Origin: Nephrocerus scutellatus
Taxonomy: Eukaryota > Arthropoda > Insecta > Diptera > Pipunculidae
DNA length: 64,000 bases
Direction: 5' to 3'
NCBI GenBank assembly: GCA_947095585.1
Contig: OX352762.1
Location: 114,730,930-114,794,929, forward strand
The notes under the pieces are model-generated. The model ran no database searches and was not told where the DNA came from. It saw only the letters and a program-made list of their open reading frames with translations. This document shows, in pieces, positions 1 to 11,260 of this stretch; position 1 is the first letter of the stretch; every line of letters starts with the position of its first letter. The translations under genes and the position numbers were made by a program.

Positions 1-97
1 TCATTTACAATAATTTATTAACAAAATACAAGTTTATAATTCTTAAATGACTAAAAAGTCGTCTGCCCGAGGTTGACGATACTGTTGATGTTGATGT

Positions 98-677
98 TCA
101 AAAATATTCTTCGAATATCGCTCTTCTGTATCTTAATGCATTTTGACAATAGTTGTGTAGTTTGTTCCAGTTCGTGCCGTTTAAAATCATCACCATATCT
201 TCCTCCTGCAGGGTTCCCTTATCAAAAATCTGACACCTAATTTCGATTATAATTGCACACCTGCCCAAGAAATGAAAGATGTCGGCTCTCTCTCGTAGAT
301 TACATAAGGAACATATGACTGGTAAATCTTCAGGTATGAAATTCAGGTTCATAATTTCTCTTCATGCCTTAAAAATTGAGGATATTACTTCGATCGAGTA
401 GTTATCGCTGAAGTAGTTATTTTATGTTATGATGTTATCTTTATGCATTTTCTCATCCAGCTTCATAGTAAATTATACAGTTCCTTCTTCCAATTTAGTC
501 TGCTTCCCCGGTATTTAAATTGAGAGTGTGTCTGCAGGAATCTGCAAGTAACTGCCTTTCATCAAACCAAAGTATTTTTGCCTCTATAATGTACTCCGAT
601 ATACGTTTAGCCAACCTTTCCTGGTCCAAGGGGAGCGTTTTCAATATATAATCAAAATGAAGTTTAAGGGTATTCAT
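98..677 (-). pseudogene. LINE ORF2 C-terminus with zinc-binding CxxC...H...C
   Basis: Two open pieces (495-677 and 98-352) continue the element above. The second contains CSLCNLRERADIFHFLGRC, the Cys-Cys-His-Cys pattern found at the C-terminus of many insect LINE polyproteins (RVT zinc-binding type), followed by an ILNG..W..L..Y box and an aromatic C-terminus. A frame change separates the pieces. In active relatives this segment is thought to help bind template RNA; here it is relic sequence. Confidence 0.75.
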
Positions 678-740
678 AAATACCCGGGGGAAAGACCAGT
701 CTCAACTAGAAGCATACTATTTGGTGTGATTTGAGGCAGA

Positions 741-1574
741 TTAGTTATCCGTTTCAAAATCAGTTTTTCCAATCCCAACCCCGTGCCGCATACAGCAAGA
801 CTGATTTAGAAACCACGTGAAATATCTGATATTATACTCTAAAGGATATGTGCCTATCTTCCCAACAGTTTTTCCAAGCTGCACTAATGGCTGACTATGC
901 TTCTCATTGAGATGTTCTTCCATATTCATGTTATTGGAGATATTGATACCGAGGTATTTGTAGGATTTACCTATTTCTACTTCTTGACCGGCAAAAAACC
1001 ACTTTCTATTTTTCGCATATCGTCCTCCTCCCTTTCTGAACACCATGATATTGGATTTGGTTATATTGACCCTTAGTCTCCACTCCTCGCTGTATTTTTA
1101 TAACCTGTTTATCATTCTCTGCTAGCTCTCCGGTGAGTCCGCAAGTGGAACTAATTCATCTGCATATAGCAGATCTTTAATGGAAATTCCACCAATTGTT
1201 ATACCCCCACATAGAGCATCTGCTATGTCATCAATAAACATCACAAATCCTTGTGGGCTAAAGTTGCATCCTTGTTTTACCCCCATTATTGTTTCAAAGA
1301 AATCTGATAATTGCTTTCCATCCCATACGGCTGAAGACGTATTTTCATATATTTTTTCGATCAGTTTTCCAAACTTTCTGGATAGCCCGTGTTTGTACAG
1401 TTTGTAGAAGAGTGCACTTCTGTCTACTGTGTCGAAAGCCGCCTTGATGTCTACGAAGAACGCATATAATTTTTTCTTTCTTCTAATGTAGTTCAGCTCA
1501 ATTGTTGTGAGTATGAAGATTTGGTCCGTTGGCGAGTAATTTGCTCCAAACCCCGCCTGAAACTCAGATAGCAA
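741..1574 (-). pseudogene. Reverse transcriptase palm and thumb (LINE fragment)
   Basis: The translation starts near a QAGF box (finger region), then shows FVDIKAAFDTVDR (first catalytic Asp), GVKQGCNFSP (motif B) and LLYADEL, the active-site YADD with its second Asp changed to Glu. Downstream come a lysine-rich box ending IMVFRKGGG and the thumb signature KSYKYLGI. Stops near 1046-1121 split the frame. The YADD to YADE change and the stops mean no active polymerase could be made. The block order fits a LINE RT and not a retroviral one. Confidence 0.88.
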
Positions 1575-3362
1575 GTGATTTTGCTTTTAGTTTCGTTTCG
1601 ATCTGGTTTCAATTTTGCTGCTAGCTCATAAGTACTTTCAAAAACCACTCGCAGCTTCAAAGCACATATTGGAACAAATCAAAGCAGCTTTATATCATTT
1701 CTAAACTTCTTCAAATCCTGGAATGTTCATGTGTTTGGAACAAAGAAGATGCTACTTACACAAGATAACAACCAACTGCCAGTGTGTGTGTGTTGCATCA
1801 CCTTAAGCACACCATAATATACAGTACACATGTTATGGCCTATTATCGAGTTCACTTCTACTTGAATATTCTGCAATGCATCGTTTGTGTTTTCTCTCCC
1901 CATATCCGATGTTTCTTTGCAACTTTGTGGGGAAACCTAACAAGTGCGTGAACTACGGAGTATTGTGAGATTTGCCTTTGAGTGTATGTGACCGACCAAT
2001 GAACAACACAAGTCAACACACAAAGTATCAACAATAATACATGAACGAAAGACAGGCAACTCGAAACACAAGCCAAGAGTTGTATTACCACACTGCCACT
2101 GTCGGCTCCTAACTATGATGAGCTTCTCGACGCCTCGATCTCTGTGCGCAATTTTCACGCTCATGTGGGTGATTATATGCAAAGCGTTTGGAGGTCGGTA
2201 ATAAAAAAAAGGTAGGAATAGCCACTGCCGCCGCGCACTATGATGACATGAAAAACTAAAAAGCCTGTGCCTGGCGATGCGACGAACTGCGTCGGTGATT
2301 GTCATGATGTCGCGTTTATGTTTCGTTGCACTAACGCCTCACACAATGGTTGCCGAACGCGGCCAAATGGATATTCCTATAAAAACTCCTATATGTACAT
2401 GTAATGTGGCAGATCAAAAGAATTGCCAACTGAGATGGCGTCATCCGCCGGTGGTAGAGTCAAATGGCGGGCGTACGGGCAAGAAATTAATCCCTGCCGC
2501 CTATGTAAGCCGCTTGCATCGATCGACTGGACAATAAGTCATCGATTGCCGCCATGATACAATGAAGTGCGGATTTAATGACGATAAACACACATGATTG
2601 TGAGTGTGGTTCGGCCAACGGGTGTACAACTTCTTAGAATGCTTACCATCAGTGAGGAATAAGATGAAATTGTTAAAGTTCGGAAACAGGTGCACGTCAG
2701 AGGAAGCCAGACATAGGAAAGGGGTAGTGGGTGTCCCAACAAGTCGACCGAAAAAGAAACACCACTTAATTTTTTCCTCAAAATATACGTGTAGTCACTG
2801 GCTACCGCTGGATATACAGGGTGTCCCAGAAAGAATTGATAAGCCTGGAACACCTCATAGTAGAGCTTTTGGGCACTCAAAATAAAATACAAGAATCCCA
2901 ACCTAACCTAAGATATGTTATTTTTTCGATTTTTTTCATACCTGTACCACAGCTACAAATAAATGAAATCCATCGGGTTTTCGGTATTATAATATTCTAC
3001 ATGGACTATACCAACAGATATGCAGTACATCGTAAGAGTATGAGATGCAAATTAACATCTGAAATTAATTTTGCTCTAATCGTGCATCTTCGAATGGTTT
3101 CATTTGAATCCAAACTGGTTCTACGGAATTATCTCATTTCTATCGCACGCGGCCAAAATTGGCTTTTAGTAACCACTTCAAATACTTTTCCAGTATTAGA
3201 CATAGGCCTGGATGCATATTTAATTTTGGAAAAACCTTCGATGTTTTTCAGCAATTTGTAAAGCAGTGATTGGTGCTTCGTTTCAAAGATCGATTAAATA
3301 AGACTTCTCGACACTATCTTCAACAACAACATTTTTGGAAATGTTATTGACGTTGTGAGGAA
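1575..3362. other. No gene recognised
   Basis: Mixed AT-rich sequence with short chance frames on both strands and no recognisable domain. A phrase like a transposon end (GGTGTCCCAGAA at 2820-2831) and a short CCTAACCTAA run near 2899-2910 are present but isolated. Confidence 0.6.
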
Positions 3363-3617
3363 CTCCTACAAAATGCTATCAATAAGCTAACGAGAATGGC
3401 AGATAGCTGCGGTTTATTGGTAAACCCCCACAAAACGGAAATTGTCCTCTTTACTAGGAAATATAAAATCGCACATATTGACCCTCGTTCTATTAAGGGT
3501 ATAAGCTTAACATTCTCTAATGACGCCAAATACCTGGGTCTTATTCTGGATAGAAATCTAAGCTGAAAACCGAACATACAAGAAAGAGATCGTAAAGCTA
3601 CTCTTCTCATGCAATAA
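3363..3617 (+). pseudogene. Jockey-like RT thumb fragment
   Basis: One plus-strand frame reads LQNAINKLTRMADSCGLLV, then NPHKTEIVLFTRKYK, then a sheet ending AKYLGLILDRNLS. This is the RT segment just after the YADD box in Jockey/I-type LINEs, where the consensus is NP.KTE.VLFTRKYK...AKYLGV.LD..LSW. The expected Trp codon after LS is TGA, a TGG to TGA decay. The fragment is cut off upstream and loses frame downstream near 3617, where a Helitron end begins shortly after. Confidence 0.8.
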
Positions 3618-3661
3618 AGCCATTAGAAACAAATGTGGTTTACAAACCCATATATTACTCA

Positions 3662-3990
3662 TCTATACTAATATTATAAAGAGGTAATGTTAGTTTGTTT
3701 GAAGGAGGTAATCTTTGAAACTACTGGACCAATTTCACCAATATTTAGAATGGACTTTTAGAGTAAACATAGGCTATATACTATCCCGTTTAAATAAAAG
3801 GTCCTTTTGTGGAGACATAACTAAATAACTAAAGTAGATAAAGAGGTAAAGTTTTTTTTTGCTTGTAGGAGGTAATCTTCGAAACTACTGGACCAATTTC
3901 AAAAACTAGACAGCTGATTGAGCTGAAACTTTCACAGAATATGTGTCCTAACAAAATCTCGGTAAACCACATACTGTCGAGGTGGCGCTT
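3662..3990 (+). mobile_element. Helitron-type 5' end(s), two tandem signatures
   Basis: The segment opens with TCTATACTAATATTATAAAG preceded by A (3661), the pattern of a widespread arthropod Helitron 5' terminus (TC end, insertion between A and T). It continues with GGAGGTAATC and AAACTACTGGACCAATTTCA at about 3718-3737. The same block recurs at about 3838-3900 (GAGGTAAAG..., GGAGGTAATCTTCGAAACTACTGGACC), suggesting one copy inserted in or next to another. No Rep/helicase coding sequence is present, so these are non-autonomous or truncated. The 3' limit is not defined. Confidence 0.65.
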
Positions 3991-4559
3991 TGTTATGGTT
4001 TAGGCAATAGTACACGCCTTCCGTTGTGGTAATGGCAAGGCGGGGTATCTTGTGTGCGGGTGGCGGAGCTAGTTGACGGTAGTAGGACCTACAGTTCAGT
4101 ACGACGTGGCTGTATAGTGGACTTTCTTAGATAAAGCAGTAAATTGTGACAATCGAAGGAAAGTCCAAAGATCAGCTTGTTTATATCCCTCCGCCGCACT
4201 AGACATTCCGTTCAACCTTGGACCACTCGACATCTTCAGTAGAAAAGTAGCTGCCGGCGCCGGCTTTTCGTCTTAATGCAATCTCCAAGTGGATCAAAAA
4301 TAAAATCGGACACTCGTCTGTTCTTAATTCATTCAAGATTCCAAGAGGTAACACAGACTACACGACAAACAAACAACCAAAACATCCAAGTCACCATTCC
4401 CTCCAGATCATTCTGGAACTTGTGTTAGCTAATTTCCTAAGCTCCTAAAGGGAATAATAATAGAATAAGCCAATGGGTGTGTATTCTTACTGCTAAAGAG
4501 ATAAAACCTCGTCTCTATTTGTAAATAGCATTTCCTCCTGCCATGTGTAGATACCGGTT

Positions 4560-5442
4560 TGATGTAAGTGTTATCGACAATCTACAAAACGGGCGCATTG
4601 GCAAGATCGACAGACGTTATTGCAGTATTGTTAGAGTTTGTTTACACTTGGAATATAAAGACATACATGTTTATACAGACGGGTCTAAAACTGTTTTCTC
4701 AAAGAGGCTAAATCTTAGTCTCCCTTTCCGTTTTCCTAATCACTGTAGTGTTTTTCAGACTGAAATTATGGCGATTATTGAAGTTTCAGCTTGCCTCAAG
4801 AGGAATGTGACATCCGCATTTTATCGGATAGCCCAGCTGCGCTGAAATCCTTAACTGCCAATCATCTTTCAAGGAGGTGGTGGATCAGTTCAACATTACC
4901 CTGTGTTGGGTGCCGGAGTATAGAGACTTCCAGGAAATTGTAAGACTGATGAACTCGCCAAACATGTAACTACACTGGACATTTTACCTGAAAATGGCTT
5001 CGACACATGCAAACTCATGTTAAAGCGGTATGTTACCGAGAAAACTAACCGTCGTAGGTGGTCAAATGAAACAAGTTGTTTAGCGACAAAGCAGATCTGG
5101 TCAAAGCTAAGTATGAAAAGCTTCAAGTGTTTTATCTCTCTAAAAAGATTGCACATCAGTGATAAAATAGGTGTCATTACTGGGAACTGTTACTTAAGCA
5201 AGCATACAGCCTGGCTTAACGTTTTTTCTAACAATTTCTACAGAATCTGCTTAGCTGTATGGTAGGAGGAGGAGAAGGAGAAAACCATTCTCCACCTTCT
5301 CTGTAAGTGCCCAGCCCTCGCTCAAAAACGAACGCCGCTCCATCTGGGAGCTTTTTGTTACAATGAATTTAATGATATAACGAATACTGACATTAGTAGT
5401 CGCTTGCGCTTAATACAAAGCTCAAAATGGTTCAACGAGTAG
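4560..5442 (+). pseudogene. LINE C-terminus: RNase H plus zinc-binding tail (family A)
   Basis: The first part shows RNase H landmarks: DIHVYTDGSKT (first Asp), then a beta strand and CSVFQTEIMAI with the catalytic Glu, then a degraded VPEYRDFQEI block where relatives have VPGHRDI.GN. A second piece from about 5017 reads RRRWSNETSC, IGVITGNCYLSKHTA and the tail HLLCKCPALAQKRTPLHLGAF, ending SSKWFNE at TAG 5440-5442. RNase H after RT places it in the I/R1/LOA group of LINEs. Several frame changes and lost residues make it non-functional. The copy at 28575-28996 is the same family. Confidence 0.82.
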
Positions 5443-5550
5443 GGGGGGAAATTTTCTCTATGTGGTGTGATATCGCAATGAACTATTACTAGTCTAAGTG
5501 TCTCGGTTTTTTTACGACTGCCACCTTAACCTAATCTAACCTAACCTATT
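5443..5550 (+). repeat. LINE family A 3' UTR with CCTAA-like tail
   Basis: After the stop, the text GTGATATCGCAATGAACTAT...CTGGTCTAAGTG-like and a GACTGCCACCTTAACC box match the 3' UTR of the copy at 28890-28999. The tail is ACCTTAACCTAATCTAACCTAACC (split here as an approximate 5-6 bp repeat) rather than poly(A). It resembles the TAA-type tails of I-like elements. Confidence 0.7.
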
Positions 5551-6392
5551 GGCGTAGTTTGGTTACCAATCCCAACTTTGGAAATGAGGCACTCTAATGT
5601 CGTTGAGATACATAATTTTTATTCCGATGCTATTTTCATAATGTATCTTATGATGTAACTTTATCTCAAACAAAAAAACGAATCTGTAGCGATTAGTTAA
5701 ACGTTCTCTCATAAACCAAATCAATTGGATCCAAAGTTCAATAACCCAAATATTAAGGTATCGTATCCAACATAAAGGCAATATTCCACGACATGAAATT
5801 AAATGCAATCTGCATGAGAAGTATTTAAAATTCACTTTGTCAAACTACTTGCTGTGTTTTCCAATTCCATGGCAAGTTGCGGCACTAAGAACGAGTATCT
5901 ATATCTATCTTTGCATTATCTTTGCATACGTAGAGTATCAATCACATAAATCAACACTGGCTTGTTTGTTTGTCGAATTAAAGCTGCTTAATATGCTGAC
6001 TAGGAGGATCTGTTTACCCTGCACATTGAACAATACAAGAACATCTGTGTATGTGTGCGGTCGTGTTTACATTGTTCTACTTTATATTTGTAAATTCGAA
6101 AATACTCTCGAAAAACACTCCATGGAGGAGGAGTATGTCTCATGATGAGGTTTGTGCATGCACGGCGGGAAAGTTTGTATTACCATTTGCCTTCCAAATT
6201 AGATTTGCAGATTCAGAAACACACTCACTGCTGTTCCAATATAATGACAATATCGACTGACGAAACAAAATAATGACAAACAATGAGTCAATTAGTACAA
6301 ATTGTAATGAAAAGGAGAAGAGGAGACCCGACCCAAATAGAGCGTAGCTGAGCGCATATTCATTCTGTGTGTTACTGGATTGGATTATTTAT

Positions 6393-6432
6393 CGTCGTCG
6401 TTGTTATTGTTGTTGTTGCCGTTGTTGTTGTT
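6393..6432. repeat. (GTT/GTC)n trinucleotide run
   Basis: Imperfect run of GTT and GTC triplets visible by eye. No surrounding frame suggests a glutamine or asparagine tract in a real protein. Confidence 0.85.
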
Positions 6433-7139
6433 CCTTCCTCAGGAATTTTCAATTGATTTGGATTAGAATGCTTGTGCTATGCTTGCGAAATTACAGACTG
6501 AACCGCATCGTGTGGTAGGTAGGGCAGGTAGGACAAGTATCAGTATAGCACACGAGAGTTTCTGTTACTATGAGTCATTCAAATCAGAGTAAGTGCACTG
6601 AGCACTTTGTATGAAAACTCACATACGTGTGTGCACCTTTGCATGTGACATGTGGTTACGACGGTGACGACAACGACGGCGCGACGTGGCCCATTCCAAG
6701 TATTATGTACTCGATCAAGTCCTCGTATAAATACTCGTGCATGTAGTAATTGCACACTTTATTATTGGCCAACCTGCTTGCTTAACCACAGCCGCCACCG
6801 AAGATAATTACGCGCGACGACCGGCGCAACGCAATACTCGTACTATGCTATGCTACCTACAACACTCTAACTGGACACGGACGAGACTCACTGTGTGCAA
6901 AGATTGGCACGTCGACAAACGACACATTTTCTCATTTGGACACGTACATTTATGGTAATAACTGGTAATAAACTGGCAAATATTCAACATTCATCCATTC
7001 ATCTAACAAAGCATGCATCCATCCACCTAGCCATCCGTTTAATACTCGTTGTGTCGCAGCCGGGCGCATTTTGTAACAAATTCACGTCTTAATGTGAGAT
7101 GCCAGCAAACTATGGAAAATTCTCAGGTAAAGTCGAATT

Positions 7140-7192
7140 GCAACAACAACAGACACAACAATAACAACAACGACAACAGCAACAACAGAAGG
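7140..7192. repeat. (CAA/CAG)n trinucleotide run
   Basis: Imperfect CAA, ACA and CAG triplets. An opa-like run outside any supported coding frame. Confidence 0.85.
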
Positions 7193-8199
7193 AGTAAAAA
7201 AAACATTCACTACGCCAAAAATTAACATCATTTGGGGCCATTTTCGCGTCTTCTTAGAAAAGCACGAGTCATTATTTCGACCTAAATATGGGAACTTCAA
7301 CAGCGACGCTTCCGAACGAGGGTAATGATAATGATGTCACTTTTTTAAGAGCAAGAGCGTTGTATGCTGCTCAATTTTTTTTTATTTAATATCCAACTTG
7401 GCCATTTGAACTACAAATTGCAAGTGAGGCGACTCAAATCAAAAAAAAAACCTCTGACTGATATTACTCTGTGCCAGTCTGACGTATGTCCGTTTTAAAA
7501 ATAATTACAATTTTATGGGTTGACTTGCGCCACGGCTATAAGGTGGGCTAAGCCCTTTGTTAAAATTAAATATTCGAAGGAATGTAATTTACAATACGTT
7601 TGTAGCCGGTTTTAATTTATTTTCTCAGAATTCTCCCTGATTCATTGAAAAAAGCAATACGGAAAACGATCACGAAAAAAAAAAAATTAAATAAATTCAG
7701 CTATTCTTTATTCAAACGGAACCCTGGCAACTCTGTTTCTACGCCCGTCAACAACCGACCGAGTGATGCTGCATTTGGCCTAAACCCGCAATTACTATTT
7801 GTGCTTGATGTCTGATGGTAGGATTATGCAATAATTATTGTTTCCACAGTTGCAGCTGAGCTTATTGTTGCTGATCGATAACTCGCTCTCATCGCTCAAG
7901 TCGATCAGGTTTCATTCATGATTGCGATTTGTGCCAGCGGCACGGCGCGCAAATGTTTATACTTTTTGATTGGCGGGTTGGCTGGAATGCAGCTGCAACA
8001 CAACAAATGTGGCCGTGAGGCTTTTTTGATGACAATCGGAGATAAAATGCAATTAACCGTGTGAACCGAACGAGTTGAATTGCAGTTGCGATTCTGACGC
8101 TGGTCAATTTTCAGCTAATGAAATATCTTGAAACCAAGAAAATCCTTTCTGGCCGGCAGTAAGGGTTTCGTGGGCAACGTTATACTGGGGATTTTATGG

Positions 8200-8506
8200 T
8201 ATTCGATCGTATATCTCACCGAACAGTGGAACCGGTCTTTGCATCAATTTGGTGAAAGCAAAGTGGTTGCACTCGATATTTCTAAGGCATTTGACAGAGT
8301 TTGACATCAATCTCTTTTGTCCAAAATGCGTGCTTATGGAGTCGATGATAAACAGCTTCACTGGATTAGAAGCTATCTTTAGACCGCTCAATTCAAGTTG
8401 TATTGGATGGTTTTAAGTCTAAAGTGCATCACTTAAATGCTGGCGTTCCCCAGGGCTCTGTTTTGTCCCAGACACTCTTTCTAATATTTAATAATGATCT
8501 CTTATG
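8200..8506 (+). pseudogene. LINE RT middle fragment (family C)
   Basis: From 8216 the frame reads LTEQWNRSLHQFGESKVVAL then DISKAFDRV (motif A, with its catalytic Asp) and TGA where relatives have Trp. It goes on to LLSKMRAYGV. After a frame shift near 8380 it reads LDRSIQVVLDGF and LNAGVPQGSVLSQTLFLIFN (motif B). The piece stops before the YADD box. The upstream half of the same family lies at 9945-11260 in the opposite orientation. Dead: one stop and one frameshift. Confidence 0.85.
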
Positions 8507-8620
8507 TGCGTTGTGAGGTGGACAGTGGTAGACTGTGTGTCTGTGTAGCGTGGGTAGTTTCAGTTGAAAGCAAAACTTACAGGATTGATTTTTCCCGGCA
8601 TTCTCTTTCCCATGTAATTG

Positions 8621-8740
8621 GATACTTCGCCTTACTCCATTTTGCCTTCCAATTCACTACAGAGCATCAGCTAGTATGTAGATACTTGGCCTTACTCCAT
8701 TTTGCCTTCCATTTTACTAAAGAGCAGCGGCTAGTATGTA
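8621..8740. repeat. Tandem duplication, two 60-bp units
   Basis: GATACTTCGCCTTACTCCAT at 8621 recurs as GATACTTGGCCTTACTCCAT at 8681, and both units end CTAGTATGTA (8680, 8740). The period is exactly 60 bp with a handful of substitutions. It sits in a 125-codon open frame with no recognisable domain; the frame is kept because 60 is a multiple of three. Confidence 0.9.
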
Positions 8741-9944
8741 GCAGTAGACTGACGTGGATTTGCAGAAGTAAGTGTAACCGGGTAGCAAGAGAGAAAAGGC
8801 CTTTTAGCAATCACGCTTGCACTCTAAAAATAAGTCAAGGATTTCTTAAACAGAGTGCACTAGTACAGTGACAAAGATTAATCACTCACTTTGTTGCATA
8901 TCTAGGCACTGAAGGGCATAGCCAACGAAAGGCAACAAAGATTATTTAAACGGCGTAATGTACAAAATGCATAGTGGATCATCGCCATCATCATCATCAT
9001 CTTCATCGTGCAAAGTAGCAGCATCACAAGCCGGAGCGATAACATCACAATACGAGCATCTTAACAATTGAGTGTTACTGAGGGTGGGTGAAGATCGCCG
9101 ATACGCCTACCTCAGGTGGCACATCGCAGTTGAAGCATCGTCATCATTGTTGGTCGTCGCCGTCATGTTCGTCGTCAAGGGAAGGCATGGAGTATTTCTG
9201 GCTTGACTTAACATAAAGGATTGCTCTTTGTGTGATGTTGTTCGAGCAGCTCTTCCCAGCCCTCATCATCCAATGGCATCGTGTTCTTGTTGTTTTATGT
9301 TGCAGAGAACGTCAACGACAGCTCAATTTAGTAGTGAAGGCCAGAAGCTTGTGAGACAGCTTAGCAGAAGCTCGCTTGAGAGTATGAGAGGAGCAACAAT
9401 TTTCATTTTCATATAAAAAGTCTTCCCTACTTTCATCTCTTCCTTCTCCCTTGAAGACGATAAAGTGAAATGAAGTACATCCAGCCGCCCCAGCGTTGTG
9501 GCAGTTTTTGGTTATCTTTATGTTTTCCTTCATGTGCAAAAGATTGTGCGGAACCTAGGTCGGAGAGGGTTGAGTGAACAGTGATGACATGCGGTGGCCA
9601 TGCACACAGAATAGATTTTTTTCTCCATAAAATGCGTACCATCAATGGAGCAGGGCACTTTGTTAATTGAAAACTTCAAAGAATTCAAATGTTACGGACT
9701 TTCGATTGGTTATTGAGAGAGTGACAGCGACAAATTTTGTTTATTTACTTTTAATTAAGATAATTTGCAGAGTGAGCGTTAGGAAATTAGGAAGGAATCT
9801 CTGAATAAGTTAGTACGTCCGAAGATAGGCCTAATGGTAGTCCCGTGTGCTCGAGTTGAGGCACGGGTATTACGGATGGGTTTACGAATGGGCGGGATAC
9901 ATCTGGATATTTATTTTAAACTTGTGGGCATTCGTGAAAAGAAT
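8741..9944. other. No gene recognised
   Basis: Short frames on both strands, none with a domain. A CAT run lies near 8984-9010. A CCCGTG/CACGGG hairpin (9842-9867) follows GGCCTAATGGTAG, faintly tRNA-like but lacking a B box. Confidence 0.5.
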
Positions 9945-11260
9945 TGCTTTCACCAAAGTTGTTAATAGACTGATTCCACTTTTCAGTGAGATAATCCATC
10001 AGGTCACCTTTAGAACGTTGCCTACGAAAACCGCACTGCTTGTCGCTAAGGATTTCACGTGATTTAAGGTACTGCATAAGCTTACGATTGATCAGCGTTT
10101 CCATGACCTTAGAAAATATGGATGTTAGCACAATTAGTCGGTACGAGGAAAGAGAGAACGGTTCGCCTTTTTTGGGAACAGGCTGGATAAAGGCTGTTTT
10201 CCAATTCTTTGGGAAATTTAAAAGCCTGCGCAGTTGCAGTGGCAACGTGAAAGAACACCTCTTAAAAACGATAGCGGGAATACCATAAGGTCCAGCAGAT
10301 TTATTAATGTTGAGATCATTTAATACTCTAGCCACTTGACGAGTACGAAAGTAAATCTGTCCCATAGAGAGAATCTTACAAGTACTGGCGGCGATAACGC
10401 GCTATCTGGTAGCGTGGAGCTAGCTGCGAAATGTGAAGCAAGCAGATTGGCCTTGTCTATAGAGTTGACAGTTGGAAAGTCATTGTGAATGAGCGTTGCA
10501 ATTGAAGACGAGGCAGTATTTTTAATTCGTTTCACGAAAGGCCAAAAATGTTTACTTCCTTTGGGACATTGAAGTATTTTTTCGTCCCATTTTCTGGTCA
10601 CAATCGAAATCGACACGCAATTACAATCATTTCCTACTCGTCTAAATTTGGTTCGGTTTTCCACAGTGGGGTTTTTTTTATATAACCGAAAGCATACCTC
10701 CCGTTTTCTGGTACCCGTATTGCCGCTTAAATGATACCAAGCATTTTCCTTCTGTTTGACACACTTTGTCCTGAAAGGGATAAACTGTCTCATACCCTCG
10801 AGGATTATGTTAGTGATCGTATCAGAAATGCCATCCACACCACATTGACATTATGTGGCCAGTTCACACTCCTAAAGAAATAGTTGAGGCCATCCCAGTC
10901 GGCTTACTCGTGTAGCCATACTTTTCTTTAACTGCGTGGTTCGACAACGAGAAATTTGCTGATACTACACAATGGTCTGAAGAGCCTAGAGGTGATGGTA
11001 CATTGACGGTGTATTTGTTAGGAAGAGAGGTAAGAAACAAGTCAAGGCTTTTATCGTTATGACTTACAATGTCTGGAATTCGAGTGGTCAATCAGCATAT
11101 AATTCAACATCCTCTCCTTGCGGTGTTGTTAAGCCTGAATGGCGAATCCAACTAGAATTGTGTGCATTGAAATCACCCGCAATGACGTTTTCAGAAATTG
11201 GATCAAGAGACAAAATTCTAATTAGGCTACGAATTACCTCCTCATTCACCATATTCTTCA
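9945..11260 (-). pseudogene. LINE endonuclease to early RT (family C)
   Basis: Read on minus from about 11260. GDFNAHNSSW (about 11150-11178) is the apurinic-like endonuclease active-site box. It is followed by TRIPDIVSHNDKSLDLFLTS and PLGSSDHCVVSANF, the SDH box that ends the nuclease. A linker with a WPFVKRIKN-type block follows, then the RT start: NKSAGPYGIPAIVFKRC, QPVPKKGEPFSLSSYR and DKQCGFRRQRSKGDLMDYL. Homology stops at NNFGES (about 9945). Frames change at least twice. This is the 5' part of an EN-RT LINE of the same family as 8200-8506. Confidence 0.88.

Larger units (their letters stand above)
1..1574 (-). mobile_element. Decayed non-LTR retrotransposon, RT to 3' UTR
   Basis: Reading the minus strand from 1574 downwards gives an ordered set of LINE ORF2 blocks: RT palm with active-site box, RT thumb, then a C-terminal zinc-binding segment, a stop at 98-100 and an AT-rich 3' UTR. 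An AATAAA signal (TTTATT at 14-19 on plus) lies near the window edge, so the true 3' end is probably just outside. The first three blocks share one frame with in-frame stops; the last is frameshifted, so the copy is dead. No endonuclease domain is seen upstream of 1574, so it is 5' truncated or broken. Clade is uncertain; there is no RNase H domain. Confidence 0.85.
5551..8199. other. No gene recognised; simple repeats
   Basis: No supported exon or transposon domain. Contains an imperfect GTT/GTC run at about 6393-6432, an imperfect CAA/CAG run at about 7140-7192 and A/T homopolymers near 7373, 7441 and 7675. Such trinucleotide runs are common in fly non-coding DNA. Unique-looking sequence may belong to an intron or intergenic spacer. 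Confidence 0.55.

Noticed and set aside
2820..2910. Possible solo transposon end GGTGTCCCAGAA and CCTAACCTAA run
   Set aside because: No partner end or coding sequence within a plausible distance.
4252..4265. GCCGGCGCCGGC palindrome
   Set aside because: Isolated 12-bp palindrome; no supporting context for a regulatory site.
5524..5550. Interstitial telomere
   Set aside because: The run is short and imperfect and is explained as the tail of a LINE copy.
8494..8871. 125-codon frame with a 20-residue internal repeat
   Set aside because: The repeat comes from the 60-bp DNA duplication; no domain, and the 5' end overlaps a dead RT.
9816..9870. tRNA-like hairpin GGCCTAATGGTAG...CACGGG
   Set aside because: Only one stem and no B box; may be chance or an old SINE.
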